Source: Virgibacillus_F flavescens
GTDB taxonomy: Bacteria > Bacillota > Bacilli > Bacillales > Amphibacillaceae
NCBI RefSeq assembly: GCF_050574275.1
Contig: NZ_CP192260.1
Coordinates: 3,100,001-3,164,000 of the forward strand
Direction: 5' to 3'
Length of the DNA stretch: 64,000 bases
Numbering within the stretch: position 1 is the stretch's first letter; each line of letters starts with the position of its first letter. The position numbers were made by a program, and so were the translations under genes. This document shows positions 34,790-42,776 of this stretch, piece after piece. Below the pieces are notes generated by a model. It saw nothing but the letters and a program-made list of their open reading frames with translations. It did not search any database and had not been told where the DNA came from.

Positions 34790-35766
34790 TTCATTATAAT
34801 AATTTTTTTATCTATTTCTCGCAATGCGTCATGTCTGAATGGAATTTCTTTGTAGATATTTCGTTTTTTGCCAAAATCATTCAGAGATTCTAAAAATCTA
34901 TTAATCGCATCATAATGTTGATTATTTGAGTTATTTTCTATAAGAGATTCTAAATTTACAACAGTTATATTCTGACTTTCCAACATCTTTCTTTCAAATT
35001 CACTCATCTCACTAAAAATTCCACACAAATAGATTTGCGGACAATTTTCCCCCATATTGTCTCGTAACCAACCTAACCAATTAAGAAAATTGGGATCGTC
35101 CCCTGAGAAGCCAAGTAAGCAAAGCTGTGTTTCAAGCATAGATTGCTGTACAGTATTTACTAATGGAGCATATTTCACCGGATAGGTTCTGTAATCTTCC
35201 TCACATATGATATAAGGCTTTGCGTTTTGAATACTACCATGTAGTTTAATTATTCGTGGATGGGTACTTCCTGGAAGATCATTTTGTGAAGTTAAAATTT
35301 TATAATTTTTTCGGACCGAAATATTATCTATTGATCTTTCTAGTAAAGTATCATAGTTAGTAGTAAAAACATCGTTCCAATTTAAATCTAGTAACTTAAC
35401 ATGTAAATCACCAGGAATAAATTTATCATCTGCTATACTGTCTTCAATAAATTTATCTAGTTTATTCCTACCAAAAGCTACTTTATACTCTTCAGCCAAC
35501 TTTAAAACGTTTTTCCCCGATGTTTTTTTCACCAAAACTTTTTCCCATTTTTCTCTTAGATCCTTTTTATAAGGACATGGATACAGAGATTCATACATCT
35601 TTTTTGCGAGCTCTTCCCAGTTTGGTGAAAACGTATTTTCTGCTAAACTTAATGCATTTTTAGAAAATCCCGCCCCTACCATAACAGAAGTAGATCCATA
35701 TCTTTTAGGATCATGTAACCTTTTTGCAATATCATTTATGTAAGTATAAACCAATTCTGCTCCCAT
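34765..35766 (-). CDS. SIR2-like NAD(P)-consuming defence protein
   Basis: 333 aa, ATG behind AAAGGAGAGCTAGATAG. SIR2 family signatures in order: VGAGFSKNA (30-38) for NAD binding, TTNYD (135-139) with the catalytic Asn, IKLHGS (173-178) with the catalytic His, and LGFSGDDPNF (218-227). In bacterial defence systems such domains degrade NAD+ on phage infection and abort it (Thoeris ThsA, DSR, SIR2-pAgo). The tail reads through an A7 run into IIIMKCLSIHAK and stops; a one-base change would continue into the 873-aa ORF. Alternatively the two are separate, translationally coupled subunits. Confidence 0.85.
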   Translation of the reverse strand: MGAELVYTYINDIAKRLHDPKRYGSTSVMVGAGFSKNALSLAENTFSPNWEELAKKMYESLYPCPYKKDLREKWEKVLVKKTSGKNVLKLAEEYKVAFGRNKLDKFIEDSIADDKFIPGDLHVKLLDLNWNDVFTTNYDTLLERSIDNISVRKNYKILTSQNDLPGSTHPRIIKLHGSIQNAKPYIICEEDYRTYPVKYAPLVNTVQQSMLETQLCLLGFSGDDPNFLNWLGWLRDNMGENCPQIYLCGIFSEMSEFERKMLESQNITVVNLESLIENNSNNQHYDAINRFLESLNDFGKKRNIYKEIPFRHDALREIDKKIIIMKCLSIHAK

Positions 35767-35865
35767 CTATCTAGCTCTCCTTTGATTAAAGTTTTCCTTT
35801 AAATGCTTTTATAAAATGATTACTTCTTAAACAAGAATATTTTATTTATTAATTGAGACTTCTAC

Positions 35866-35967
35866 TTAAACGACTGGCGCATGACCTAAAGTAAATCCTA
35901 ATTCCAAAAATTCAGTTTCAAAGATTTCTGCAAATTTATCACAGTATTCTAATTTTTCAACATATCT
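35866..35967 (-). pseudogene. coding fragment upstream of the SIR2 gene
   Basis: A 33-codon open stretch between stops with a protein-like composition (VEKLEYCDKFAEIFETEFLE, then LGFTLGHAPVV) but no start codon. Probably the remnant C-terminus of a lost gene. Family not recognised. Confidence 0.35.
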
Positions 35968-36091
35968 CTATTCTAACTTTATTTACAAAATAAGGCAATA
36001 TCTCTTATCAAAACTCGATTCATGCTTGATACAATTTATTTAAAGTCTATTATGTTAACTTCCTAATCACTTGCACTTAGTATCAAGGCTT

Positions 36092-37354
36092 TCACCCCTC
36101 CAACTCCCCAAACCGCCCAACCGCCTTATCAAAATCCAGCCTCACAGTCCCAGTCGGACCATTCCGCTGCTTCGCCAAAATAATTTCAATCGGCTTTCGG
36201 CTTTCCTGGCTGTAATAATCGTCCCGGTACAAAAAGGATATAACATCCGCGTCCTGCTCAATGTTTCCCGACTCTCTCAGATCAGACATGAGCGGCCGCT
36301 TATTGGCACGTGTCTCCACTCCCCGTGATAACTGCGACAGCAGCACGATCGGAATATTCAGCTCGACCGCAAGCAGCTTCAGCTCGCGGGTTATTTCTCC
36401 GATTTCCAAGTCCCGGCGCTCGTGTTTACTGGACGGTGTCATGAGCTGTAAGTAGTCAATAAATACAGCGTGTCGCGCGTCTGGATTTTGACGAACTGCC
36501 TGTCGAACGGTGGACCTGATTTGGCCTGCAGTCCGAACGTTATCATACAGCTGCAGGTTCCAGGTGGAAATCGCACCAATTGCCTGTAACGCGTGCTCAT
36601 AATCCTTTTCCGAGAAAATCATGTTGCGCCATTTCTGGCTGTTTATGTATCCTTCTGCCGAGATCATGCGCTGCAGGAGCTGCTTGGTGCCCATCTCTAA
36701 ACTGAAAATCAACGATGATCCACCATTTCTCGAATGGCCAGCTGCCAGATTCAGCGCAAATGCAGTCTTCCCAACAGATGGACGCGCTGCCACAATAATC
36801 AATTCGCCTCGCTGCAGTCCACCTGTCATATCGTCCAGGTCATGTAAAGAAGTGACGAACCCAGATTGTTCCTCTGTCGGGAAACACATTTCATCGGTGA
36901 TCTCGAGCAGATAATCATACGTCGTTTTTTCCTGCTTCCACGCGCCTTGTTCACGGTATTTTGTCAGCTGGTTTATCAGCAGGTCCAGCGCCTCATCGGT
37001 AGGATTGTCCACATACGATAGCGCACTCGTCCTCGCCATCCGGTTGCGATAGGCGTCGAAAACCAGCCGTTCGTAATGCTTCAAACTCGCAAGACTTGGC
37101 ACAGATTCCGCCATTGCAAGTAACCGGCTGGATCCACCGACCTCTGTAATAGCATCACCCAACTGCGTCACAACAGAAACGATATCGATCTTCCCGTCCG
37201 CTTCTGCAACTTGCTTCATCGCGCGAAAAATCACCTGATGTTCCGCATGGTAAAAATGTTCTGCCTGCAGCTCCAATTCGTTAAACAGCGATCCTTCCAA
37301 TAATACCGACCCTAACACCGATACCTCTGCCTCGAAATTAGCTAATCCGTTCAT
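36092..37354 (-). CDS. phage-type replicative DNA helicase (DnaB-like)
   Basis: 420 aa. N-terminal DnaB domain (SVLGSVLLEGSLFNELELQA, FRAMKQVAEADGKIDIVSVV), then a RecA-like core with Walker A ARPSVGKTA (190-198), and PIVLLSQLSRGVETRANKRP plus RESGNIEQDADVISFLYRDD near the C-terminus, all DnaB-typical. Overlaps the loader gene by 17 bases. With that and a DnaD-like protein it forms an SPP1-like initiation module. It is shorter than host DnaC (about 450 aa), as expected for a phage version. G+C-richer than the SIR2 genes. Confidence 0.88.
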   Translation of the reverse strand: MNGLANFEAEVSVLGSVLLEGSLFNELELQAEHFYHAEHQVIFRAMKQVAEADGKIDIVSVVTQLGDAITEVGGSSRLLAMAESVPSLASLKHYERLVFDAYRNRMARTSALSYVDNPTDEALDLLINQLTKYREQGAWKQEKTTYDYLLEITDEMCFPTEEQSGFVTSLHDLDDMTGGLQRGELIIVAARPSVGKTAFALNLAAGHSRNGGSSLIFSLEMGTKQLLQRMISAEGYINSQKWRNMIFSEKDYEHALQAIGAISTWNLQLYDNVRTAGQIRSTVRQAVRQNPDARHAVFIDYLQLMTPSSKHERRDLEIGEITRELKLLAVELNIPIVLLSQLSRGVETRANKRPLMSDLRESGNIEQDADVISFLYRDDYYSQESRKPIEIILAKQRNGPTGTVRLDFDKAVGRFGELEG

Positions 37355-37673
37355 GGCTCTTCTCCTTTAACAATTTCGTCAGCTGCTTGTGAAAAGCCTG
37401 CTTCACTTCGCTTGATACGGTAGCCGCTTCAGCCCGCCACTTATCGATATTTTCCAGATGACTGTTACTCACTGGCGGATAGGCTGCAATATCAGCAAGT
37501 GTCGGCGCAAAGGGATGGGTCCCAACATACACAGACAGTTTCTCCATCACGAGCGCATAATCCATCTGCATCAGCTGTGGCACCAGCATATGCGCCTTCT
37601 TTTTGGACACCTCGAATTTCGGATAAATATCACCAATCGTCTCAAGCACCTGAATTGCCTCTTGTTTATTCAT
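37338..37673 (-). CDS. helicase loader/inhibitor (SPP1 G39P-like)
   Basis: 111 aa. N-terminal helical domain (KQEAIQVLETIGDIYPKFEV, MLVPQLMQMDYALVMEKLSV) and a charged C-terminal tail ending LTKLLKEKSHERIS, as in G39P where the disordered tail contacts the helicase. Lies between the DnaD-like and DnaB-like genes with overlapping ends (4 and 17 bases). Delivers the helicase to the initiator complex. Confidence 0.78.
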   Translation of the reverse strand: MNKQEAIQVLETIGDIYPKFEVSKKKAHMLVPQLMQMDYALVMEKLSVYVGTHPFAPTLADIAAYPPVSNSHLENIDKWRAEAATVSSEVKQAFHKQLTKLLKEKSHERIS

Positions 37674-38401
37674 AATAGCCCTGCCTCCTCCCGCATTTCA
37701 TCAAAGACCGACTTCTTCCCCGCCGCATGCTGCTTTCGAAAAGGAACCGTATTATCCCGCATGACCCGTTTCTTCTCCTGGTACTCCTCAACTGCCGCAA
37801 TGGAATCAACATCGGCAGCCTCCCATTCCTGTAAAATTCTCTCCAAATAGCGAAACGTCCGCCCATTATGTTTCGTTTCAAGCTTGATTGCCTCAACCAT
37901 CACGTCATCCCCAAGCTTATTGCACCACTCCAGGAATTCCTGCTTAGCCAGTGGACTAAGTTTGCCTATGTTTGCTTCATAAATCGATACAATCGGTTCG
38001 TCCCGCGTCTCTTCTTCTCTGCTTTCTTGTTTTAGTTTCTGTTTAGGTATGTTCCGGGATTGCTCCTGAAATGGTTCCGAATATTGTTCCGGAAATGATT
38101 CCGATAATGGTTCCGTTTTCTGACAAAAAGGCAGCATCTCGTAAATTGGCGCCTTCCCCTTCTTTCCAATTTCACATCGAATCAGCCCATGTTTCATCAG
38201 CTGCTTTCTCGCCTCATTGATTCGCTGCACAGACAAACCAGATAAATTTCCAACAAGTGCATTTGGTGCATTAAACATTCGTTTCCATCCCGCACTATTA
38301 TTCACAATCATTAATGTATGCCATAAAAGAATCGCATTCGCCGAAAGCTCATTCACCTCTACCCAGTTCTTAAACCCATTCAGTTCCTTAATATAATTCA
38401 T
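37670..38401 (-). CDS. phage replication initiator/DnaD-like protein
   Basis: 243 aa from ATG 38401, the third of three consecutive ATGs and the best spaced from GAGAGGG; the upstream in-frame extension overlaps the excisionase gene. N-terminal winged-helix (LSVQRINEARKQLMKHGLIR, EIGKKGKAPIYEML) and a C-terminal DnaD/DnaB_2 helical domain (SIYEANIGKLSPLAKQEFLE, HNGRTFRYLERILQEWEAAD). Binds the phage origin and recruits helicase loader. First replication gene of the module. Confidence 0.82.
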   Translation of the reverse strand: MNYIKELNGFKNWVEVNELSANAILLWHTLMIVNNSAGWKRMFNAPNALVGNLSGLSVQRINEARKQLMKHGLIRCEIGKKGKAPIYEMLPFCQKTEPLSESFPEQYSEPFQEQSRNIPKQKLKQESREEETRDEPIVSIYEANIGKLSPLAKQEFLEWCNKLGDDVMVEAIKLETKHNGRTFRYLERILQEWEAADVDSIAAVEEYQEKKRVMRDNTVPFRKQHAAGKKSVFDEMREEAGLL

Positions 38402-38460
38402 CATCATTTCCCTCTCATTAACTATGTAATGTAAAAAAAGCACAACAAACCCACGTATCA

Positions 38461-38646
38461 CTAGATACGTAGGCTGGTGTACTCCTGATCCTGAATCCAT
38501 AGATGAATAGATTCCTTTGTAAACAAAATACGTGTGCCCATTTTCAGATGCGGAATCTGTTTCGATTTCACCATCGCATAAATGGTGTCCGTATGAACTC
38601 CAAGATAAGCCGCAATCTCCTTCACTGTCATTGTCTGCCGTTCCAT
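38461..38646 (-). CDS. excisionase-family DNA-binding protein (HTH_17)
   Basis: 61 aa, ATG behind AAAGAAGGGGGTTATTTTT. MerR-type winged helix: MTVKEIAAYLGVHTDTIYAM, then VKSKQIPHLKMGTRILFTKE, SIHLWIQDQE. Small DNA-binding proteins of this kind act as excisionase or transcription factors at the start of phage and ICE modules. Degenerate copies of this gene and its leader occur at 60900 and 56435. The 3' end has an ACGTATC-GATACGT hairpin. Confidence 0.82.
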   Translation of the reverse strand: MERQTMTVKEIAAYLGVHTDTIYAMVKSKQIPHLKMGTRILFTKESIHLWIQDQEYTSLRI

Positions 38647-38872
38647 AAAAATAACCCCCTTCTTTCAAGATGAAGTGAAAGTTACCAGATTGTATCGGGT
38701 AATAACACGTTCTATCTCTATAATCGAAAGTAGGGGGTAAAAAGGTGGCAACTATTTTAATTTTTTATTGAAAAACTGTTGATTTATGGATATCACATGA
38801 TGAAATCCCTCCTATAATAGGTGGGCAAGGCTTAGGCTGGAATTAATATCTGTCTAAACATTTACATCGGTC

Positions 38873-39649
38873 TTAATATTGTTCCGTTCGTTTAAAACTG
38901 CCTACGGCTAAAACAAAGAAGATGATACACAAGAAGATTGTAGACAATATCGTTACGAATAAATGATCTTGTGATGGTTGATCCATTAATAGTGTTGTTG
39001 CGTGTTCGCTTAAGTTTGCTGGGCTCCATGTCATAAACTTTGGCAGTAAATTAGTTAGAAGTGCTAATACTCCTAAAAAAGAAATGCTGATCCCCGCAAT
39101 TGCTCCATTCCCTTTAAAAATTGTCCCCATCCAAATGGTAAAAGAAACAATGAGGGCAACCCACAGACCATAAATGAGGAAACTTTGCAGAACCAGTAAC
39201 CAATCTACCGATGTAAACAATAAATTGGTATAATACCAAGTTAGCAAATAGCTAGCAAACAAGGATAGGATTGCAATGATTAATTGGCCAAACCATTTAC
39301 TTGAAACGTATTGTAACGCGGAAACCGGTCGTACCATTACTAGCGTTACTGCGCCATTCGACTTTTCATTAGAAATGACCCCCATCGTTGCTAAGACGAA
39401 GAGCAGCGTCCCAATTGTCCCATATTGCGATAGCGTACTTGCCAATACTTCGGCTCCAGTTGGAGTTGGAAGTTTAATAATTGCCCCTTCTGGTAGATTA
39501 CCAGCTTGCTCAATAATTACTGGCATGTAGTAGCTTGTAATGGGCTGGGTAATACCTATAATCATAAAGACAATCGGCAGCCAGATCCACTTTCCATTTT
39601 TGCCGCTCTCGATCATTTCTTTTTTCCATAGTACATAAAAATTCCTCAT
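38873..39649 (-). CDS. yxlG: ABC-2 type permease (YxlG-like)
   Basis: 258 aa with six transmembrane segments (KWIWLPIVFMIIGITQPITS at the first). The ATGA overlap with the ATPase gene, the periplasmic-facing loop between TM1 and TM2 and the ISNEKSNGAVTLVMVRPVSA segment are typical ABC-2/NatB exporters. Last gene of the sigY operon; forms an exporter with the YxlF-like ATPase. Confidence 0.85.
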   Translation of the reverse strand: MRNFYVLWKKEMIESGKNGKWIWLPIVFMIIGITQPITSYYMPVIIEQAGNLPEGAIIKLPTPTGAEVLASTLSQYGTIGTLLFVLATMGVISNEKSNGAVTLVMVRPVSALQYVSSKWFGQLIIAILSLFASYLLTWYYTNLLFTSVDWLLVLQSFLIYGLWVALIVSFTIWMGTIFKGNGAIAGISISFLGVLALLTNLLPKFMTWSPANLSEHATTLLMDQPSQDHLFVTILSTIFLCIIFFVLAVGSFKRTEQY

Positions 39650-40542
39650 TGTTCCATCACCTTCATATAGGCATCTTCTAAAGAGTCCTGAAGTTTTTCA
39701 AATCGTTTAATTGTTAGGCCATGTTCCATGATTGCTGCCAACAGTTCATTCGAATTGCGATTTACATCACGAACGTATAGGATGATGCTCGTATCTGTAA
39801 GGACATTCATTTTTTCAACATGGGGAAGTTCAGAAAGCTTATCTTCTATAGGTTCCTCTGTGTGAACTTTTACAGCAGAAATAGTAAAGGCATTTCTTAA
39901 TTCTTCTAGCGTATTATCCCATTTAATTTCTCCATCTTTTAGCATGATGACTTTATCACAAACCTGCTCAGCATCATGCAGCACGTGCGTTGAGAAAAGA
40001 ATCGTCGTCTTTTCCTTTAATTTTGTTAGTAATGATAGGACATCCCTTCTGCCTGCGGGGTCTAATGCAGAGACCGGTTCATCTAATATAAGCAGTTCAG
40101 GATCGTTTACTAATGCTTGTGCTAATCCTAAACGCTGCTTCATTCCTCCTGAAAAACCGCCAATTCGTTTCTTTTTGACATCCGATAAGCTGACAAACTG
40201 TAATACTTCATCGATTTTCTCCTTAAGTTGTTGTTTAGGAATATGTGATAGTTCGCCCGCAAACTGTAAAAATTGAACCGGTGACATCCAATTAAAAAAC
40301 GAAGGATGCTGCGGTAAGAAACCGATTTTCGACCTGTAATCTTTCTTTTCAATTTGATGAAACTGAATAGAACCGCTTGAAGGTGTAAGAAGACCGGCTA
40401 ACATCTGAAGCGTTGTTGTTTTACCAGCACCATTAGGACCGAGTAAAGCAATACATTGACCTTTCTCTATTTGAAATGAGATCTTTTTTACAGCGGAATG
40501 GTTTTTATACTTCTTTTCAAGTTCGTTTACCTGCAAAAGCAT
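39646..40542 (-). CDS. yxlF: ABC transporter ATP-binding protein (YxlF-like)
   Basis: 298 aa from ATG 40542, eight bases after AAGGAG; a TTG one codon earlier is in frame. Walker A LLGPNGAGKTTTLQ, Q-loop FLPQHPSFF, signature GFSGGMKQRLGL, Walker B ELLILDEPVSALDPAGR. NatA/CcmA-type ATPase with a C-terminal regulatory extension. In B. subtilis YxlF is encoded in the sigY operon, and the gene order is the same here. Confidence 0.9.
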   Translation of the reverse strand: MLLQVNELEKKYKNHSAVKKISFQIEKGQCIALLGPNGAGKTTTLQMLAGLLTPSSGSIQFHQIEKKDYRSKIGFLPQHPSFFNWMSPVQFLQFAGELSHIPKQQLKEKIDEVLQFVSLSDVKKKRIGGFSGGMKQRLGLAQALVNDPELLILDEPVSALDPAGRRDVLSLLTKLKEKTTILFSTHVLHDAEQVCDKVIMLKDGEIKWDNTLEELRNAFTISAVKVHTEEPIEDKLSELPHVEKMNVLTDTSIILYVRDVNRNSNELLAAIMEHGLTIKRFEKLQDSLEDAYMKVMEQ

Positions 40543-40554
40543 CAAGCATTCTCC

Positions 40555-40755
40555 TTAATCATTTTTTCGTCCAACGACAAAGTAAAGAATAGGACCTAAA
40601 ATATTTATAAAAATGATAACTAAAATCCAAAGCCACTTCGGTCCGTTTGTTGCCTCTTGCCGCACACAACTCGTGATAGCAGCAGCCATTAAGATAAGTT
40701 GTAACACGATTATTGGTGCAATAATCGCCCAGTTAAGTTGCATTAATGCTTCCAT
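40555..40755 (-). CDS. yxlE: PLDc_N-type membrane protein (YxlE-like)
   Basis: 66 aa from ATG 40755, nine bases after AAAGG. Two transmembrane segments (IIAPIIVLQLILMAAAI and LWILVIIFINILGPILYF) with the conserved ILGP-Y/F motif of PLDc_N/YxlE proteins. In B. subtilis YxlE together with YxlD regulates SigY. Confidence 0.82.
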   Translation of the reverse strand: MEALMQLNWAIIAPIIVLQLILMAAAITSCVRQEATNGPKWLWILVIIFINILGPILYFVVGRKND

Positions 40756-40759
40756 CAAA

Positions 40760-40963
40760 TCAATCCTTTCCATTTCGTTTACGATGACGTCTTATCACAA
40801 AAAACCAATAAAAAATAGTAGGAAGTGGAAATTGAATTAATCCCCAAATTCCCCAAAACCAGGCATAGCTATTTCGTTTTTTGGCATTAACAAATAGAAG
40901 AATGCTTTGCGTTAACAGGATTGGCGAGAAAAGAATGAGTATGAGTATTTGTTGATCGGTCAT
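40760..40963 (-). CDS. yxlD: YxlD-like small membrane protein
   Basis: 67 aa from ATG 40963, which forms an ATGA overlap with the previous stop. Two hydrophobic segments (LILILFSPILLTQSILLF and FWGIWGLIQFPLPTIFYWFF) and a basic tail. Its size and place between yxlC and yxlE fit YxlD, a negative regulator of SigY. Confidence 0.75.
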   Translation of the reverse strand: MTDQQILILILFSPILLTQSILLFVNAKKRNSYAWFWGIWGLIQFPLPTIFYWFFVIRRHRKRNGKD

Positions 40964-41280
40964 TTCCATATCTCCCCTTCACGCTTGATAAGGAAAACGT
41001 AAATAACAGGACCAACGAGCGCTGTACACACTTGGATGTACAGAATCGTTTCCAAACTATTCAAAATCGTGGTAACGAAAAGTCCTAAGATCATAAGGGC
41101 TGTCAAAATAAACAGAGATAACTCCTTTCGAAATGCTCTTTTTCGATTACGTTTATCTAACTGAAGCTGCTCTTGAATGTCATGCTGATTCATCTGGGGA
41201 TTTCCAGCAATAGCATCCATACTTTCCCAGTCCGCTTTCAGCACCTTCAACGTATCACTCTCTTCTTTGTGATTGTCCAT
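40960..41280 (-). CDS. yxlC: YxlC-like anti-SigY factor
   Basis: 106 aa, ATG behind AAAGGAGTGGAACGAAG, overlapping the sigY gene by 26 bases. A cytoplasmic N-terminal domain (LKVLKADWESMDAIAGNPQM) precedes two transmembrane segments (about 56-74 and 80-98). In B. subtilis YxlC is the anti-sigma factor for SigY; the order and the overlap support the same role here. Confidence 0.82.
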   Translation of the reverse strand: MDNHKEESDTLKVLKADWESMDAIAGNPQMNQHDIQEQLQLDKRNRKRAFRKELSLFILTALMILGLFVTTILNSLETILYIQVCTALVGPVIYVFLIKREGEIWK

Positions 41281-41818
41281 CTTCGTTCCACTCCTTTCGT
41301 ATTAGCTTCAATCCATTATGTACTCTAGATTTTATCGTTCCTGCTTTTACGCCGAGCATTGTGCCAATTTCTTCATACGTGTATCCGTAATAATGCCGGA
41401 GTAAAATAGGGATTCGTACGTCAGGTTCAAGTGTGTTAAAATCCAGAAAGTAATCACTCCATTCGATCCCTTTAGATTGAGCCACCCATTCTAATTGTCT
41501 GGACAAAGTCGCTTTCACTTGTTTACACCACTTTTTTTCCCGTTTCTTCCTGCGCATTGAATCCATATACAATCTGGAGGCGATGGAGATCATCCAAGAA
41601 GAAAATTTACTATCTCCTCTAAAGGCATGTAAATGGTTATAACATTTTAACATCGTATCTTGAGCAAGATCTTTACTTACTTCTTCTTGTAAGGTCAGTT
41701 TCAATAAATATTTATATAAGAAAGGATAGTAATGCTGATATAGGATAGAAAATGCTTTTTCATCACCATGTTTTGCTGATTGAATTAGTTCATTTTCTTT
41801 GTCTAGATCCATCTTCAT
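41255..41818 (-). CDS. sigY: ECF sigma factor SigY
   Basis: 187 aa, ATG behind AAAAAAGGAGGTTGGC. Sigma region 2 (LYKYLLKLTLQEEVSKDLAQ, FSSWMISIASRLYMDSMRRK) and region 4 (VRIPILLRHYYGYTYEEIGT, VKAGTIKSRVHNGLKLIR) are complete. Identified as sigY by the downstream order yxlC-D-E-F-G. It directs transcription of its own operon from a TGAAC/CGTC promoter and responds to nitrogen starvation or unknown signals in B. subtilis. Confidence 0.9.
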   Translation of the reverse strand: MKMDLDKENELIQSAKHGDEKAFSILYQHYYPFLYKYLLKLTLQEEVSKDLAQDTMLKCYNHLHAFRGDSKFSSWMISIASRLYMDSMRRKKREKKWCKQVKATLSRQLEWVAQSKGIEWSDYFLDFNTLEPDVRIPILLRHYYGYTYEEIGTMLGVKAGTIKSRVHNGLKLIRKEWNEDGQSQRRE

Positions 41819-41849
41819 GCCAACCTCCTTTTTTCTCTGTCTATCATAG

Positions 41850-41875
41850 GACGTTTACGTTAGTATAAGTGTTCA
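41850..41875 (-). promoter_or_regulatory. SigY-type autoregulatory promoter
   Basis: Minus strand TGAACA-N16-CGTC, 32 bases before the sigY start. Matches the SigY consensus (TGAACGC / CGTC). Confidence 0.75.
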
Positions 41876-42085
41876 TTTTATTTAAAAGATTTTACATACG
41901 AACGATTAGCTAGGAATCGAGGTAAAGATCGATAAATTTCGTCTCAAGATCGATATTTTTTTAAACGAGTTAGATAAAAATTTTTTGAGCGTGATAAGTT
42001 GAATCTCGCAATTGATAAAAAGAATGGGAATTTTGTTTTGAGGATTCTTTACATTAAGTAAGGAATATAACTGGATTTTAGAAAA

Positions 42086-42130
42086 ACTCGGCATTCGCTA
42101 TGAAAAAAGAAGCGAATGCCGAGTCTTTTT
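42086..42130. terminator. strong hairpin terminator
   Basis: ACTCGGCATTCGCT (42086-42099) pairs perfectly with AGCGAATGCCGAGT (42111-42124); T-runs follow on both strands. No intact gene lies directly upstream on either strand; on the minus strand it follows the SnoaL-like fragment at 42212. Confidence 0.75.
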
Positions 42131-42211
42131 AATTCAAGAATTGTGGATTAAAATAGAGATAGTATATCGAAAATCATGTTATTTACTTTTCCGTTACTAC
42201 CTTTACAGCTA

Positions 42212-42310
42212 TTATTTCAGATCAAACAAACCTTTCCCAGTTCCCATATCGATCGGCAATGATGAATGTTCGTGCGTTAGGAGCCAAGAGTCATTTTGAT
42301 GAATAGTTAC
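42212..42310 (-). pseudogene. C-terminal fragment of a SnoaL-like gene
   Basis: Thirty-two codons ending DSWLLTHEHSSLPIDMGTGK then GLFDLK and a stop. This matches almost residue for residue the C-terminus of the intact gene at 42777. An in-frame stop precedes it and there is no start, so it is a partial duplicate. Confidence 0.75.
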
Positions 42311-42368
42311 TTATTAGAAAACTTGGTATTCGACATGACTTTATCAGGCTGAATAATTCGAATTATGT

Positions 42369-42374
42369 TATAAT
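42369..42374 (+). promoter_or_regulatory. -10 box of the type I toxin transcript
   Basis: TATAAT, preceded by TATG-T; no good -35 at 17 bases. The transcript would start near 42381, about 80 bases before the toxin ORF. Confidence 0.5.
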
Positions 42375-42460
42375 CAGTTTACAATAGACTGGCTTCTCAT
42401 GAGGGGTTATGGCACACCTTTTACCTTCTAGGAAAACTTCCTAAGTAGGAGGTGTTGCTT

Positions 42461-42544
42461 ATGGATTTGGAAAGTGCACTTACGCTGATGATTTCATTCG
42501 GCATGTTAATTGCCTTTATCATGTCTGATAAAAACAAAAAATAA
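42461..42544 (+). CDS. putative holin-like type I toxin peptide
   Basis: 27 aa, ATG behind TAGGAGGTGTTGCTT. Sequence MDLESALTLMISFGMLIAF then IMSDKNKK: one membrane helix and a charged tail, the pattern of the Hol_Tox/TxpA-like family. The 5' leader CATGAGGGGTTAT (42398-42410) is perfectly complementary to ATAACCCCTCATG (42541-42553) at the stop codon, a 5'-3' pairing typical of type I toxin messages. An antisense RNA is predicted on the other strand. Confidence 0.75.
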   Translation: MDLESALTLMISFGMLIAFIMSDKNKK

Positions 42545-42680
42545 CCCCTCATGTGCTTTAGCGAGACAGTGAGGGATTATCATCTTAACTGTGCCAGCCC
42601 CTCTTGATGGGGTTGGTCTATTGGAACCGTCCCATGTATCAGCATGGGGCGGTTTTTAATATGTTATGAAATTCTACTAA
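42545..42680 (-). ncRNA. predicted antisense antitoxin RNA
   Basis: On the minus strand TTGTTT (42706-42711), 18-base spacer, TATACT (42682-42687) form a promoter. The RNA would run through the toxin's 3' region and end at the hairpin CCCTCACT...ATGAGGG followed by TTATTTTTTG (about 42545-42580). This gives an RNA of about 130 bases complementary to the 3' end of the toxin message, as for RatA/TxpA. Predicted from sequence only. Confidence 0.5.
42625..42658 (+). terminator. terminator of the toxin transcript
   Basis: AACCGTCCCATG pairs with CATGGGGCGGTT (one wobble), then TTT. Confidence 0.8.
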
Positions 42681-42776
42681 TAGTATACCACAAAATCATA
42701 AAGTGAAACAAATAACCGATAAAATAAGGTTTTTCGAGAGAAAAACGTCATTAAATCTCATCAAATATCACCGCTA

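Noticed and set aside
34795..34815. Programmed -1 ribosomal frameshift at the SIR2 junction
   Set aside because: The zero-frame reading is GAT-AAA-AAA, so the classical A-AAA-AAA heptamer is not in frame and the first tRNA would re-pair with TAA. Transcriptional slippage or sequence error fits better.
41906..42094. 62-codon minus-strand ORF upstream of sigY
   Set aside because: It has no plausible start region, low-complexity A/T-rich composition, and ends inside a terminator stem.
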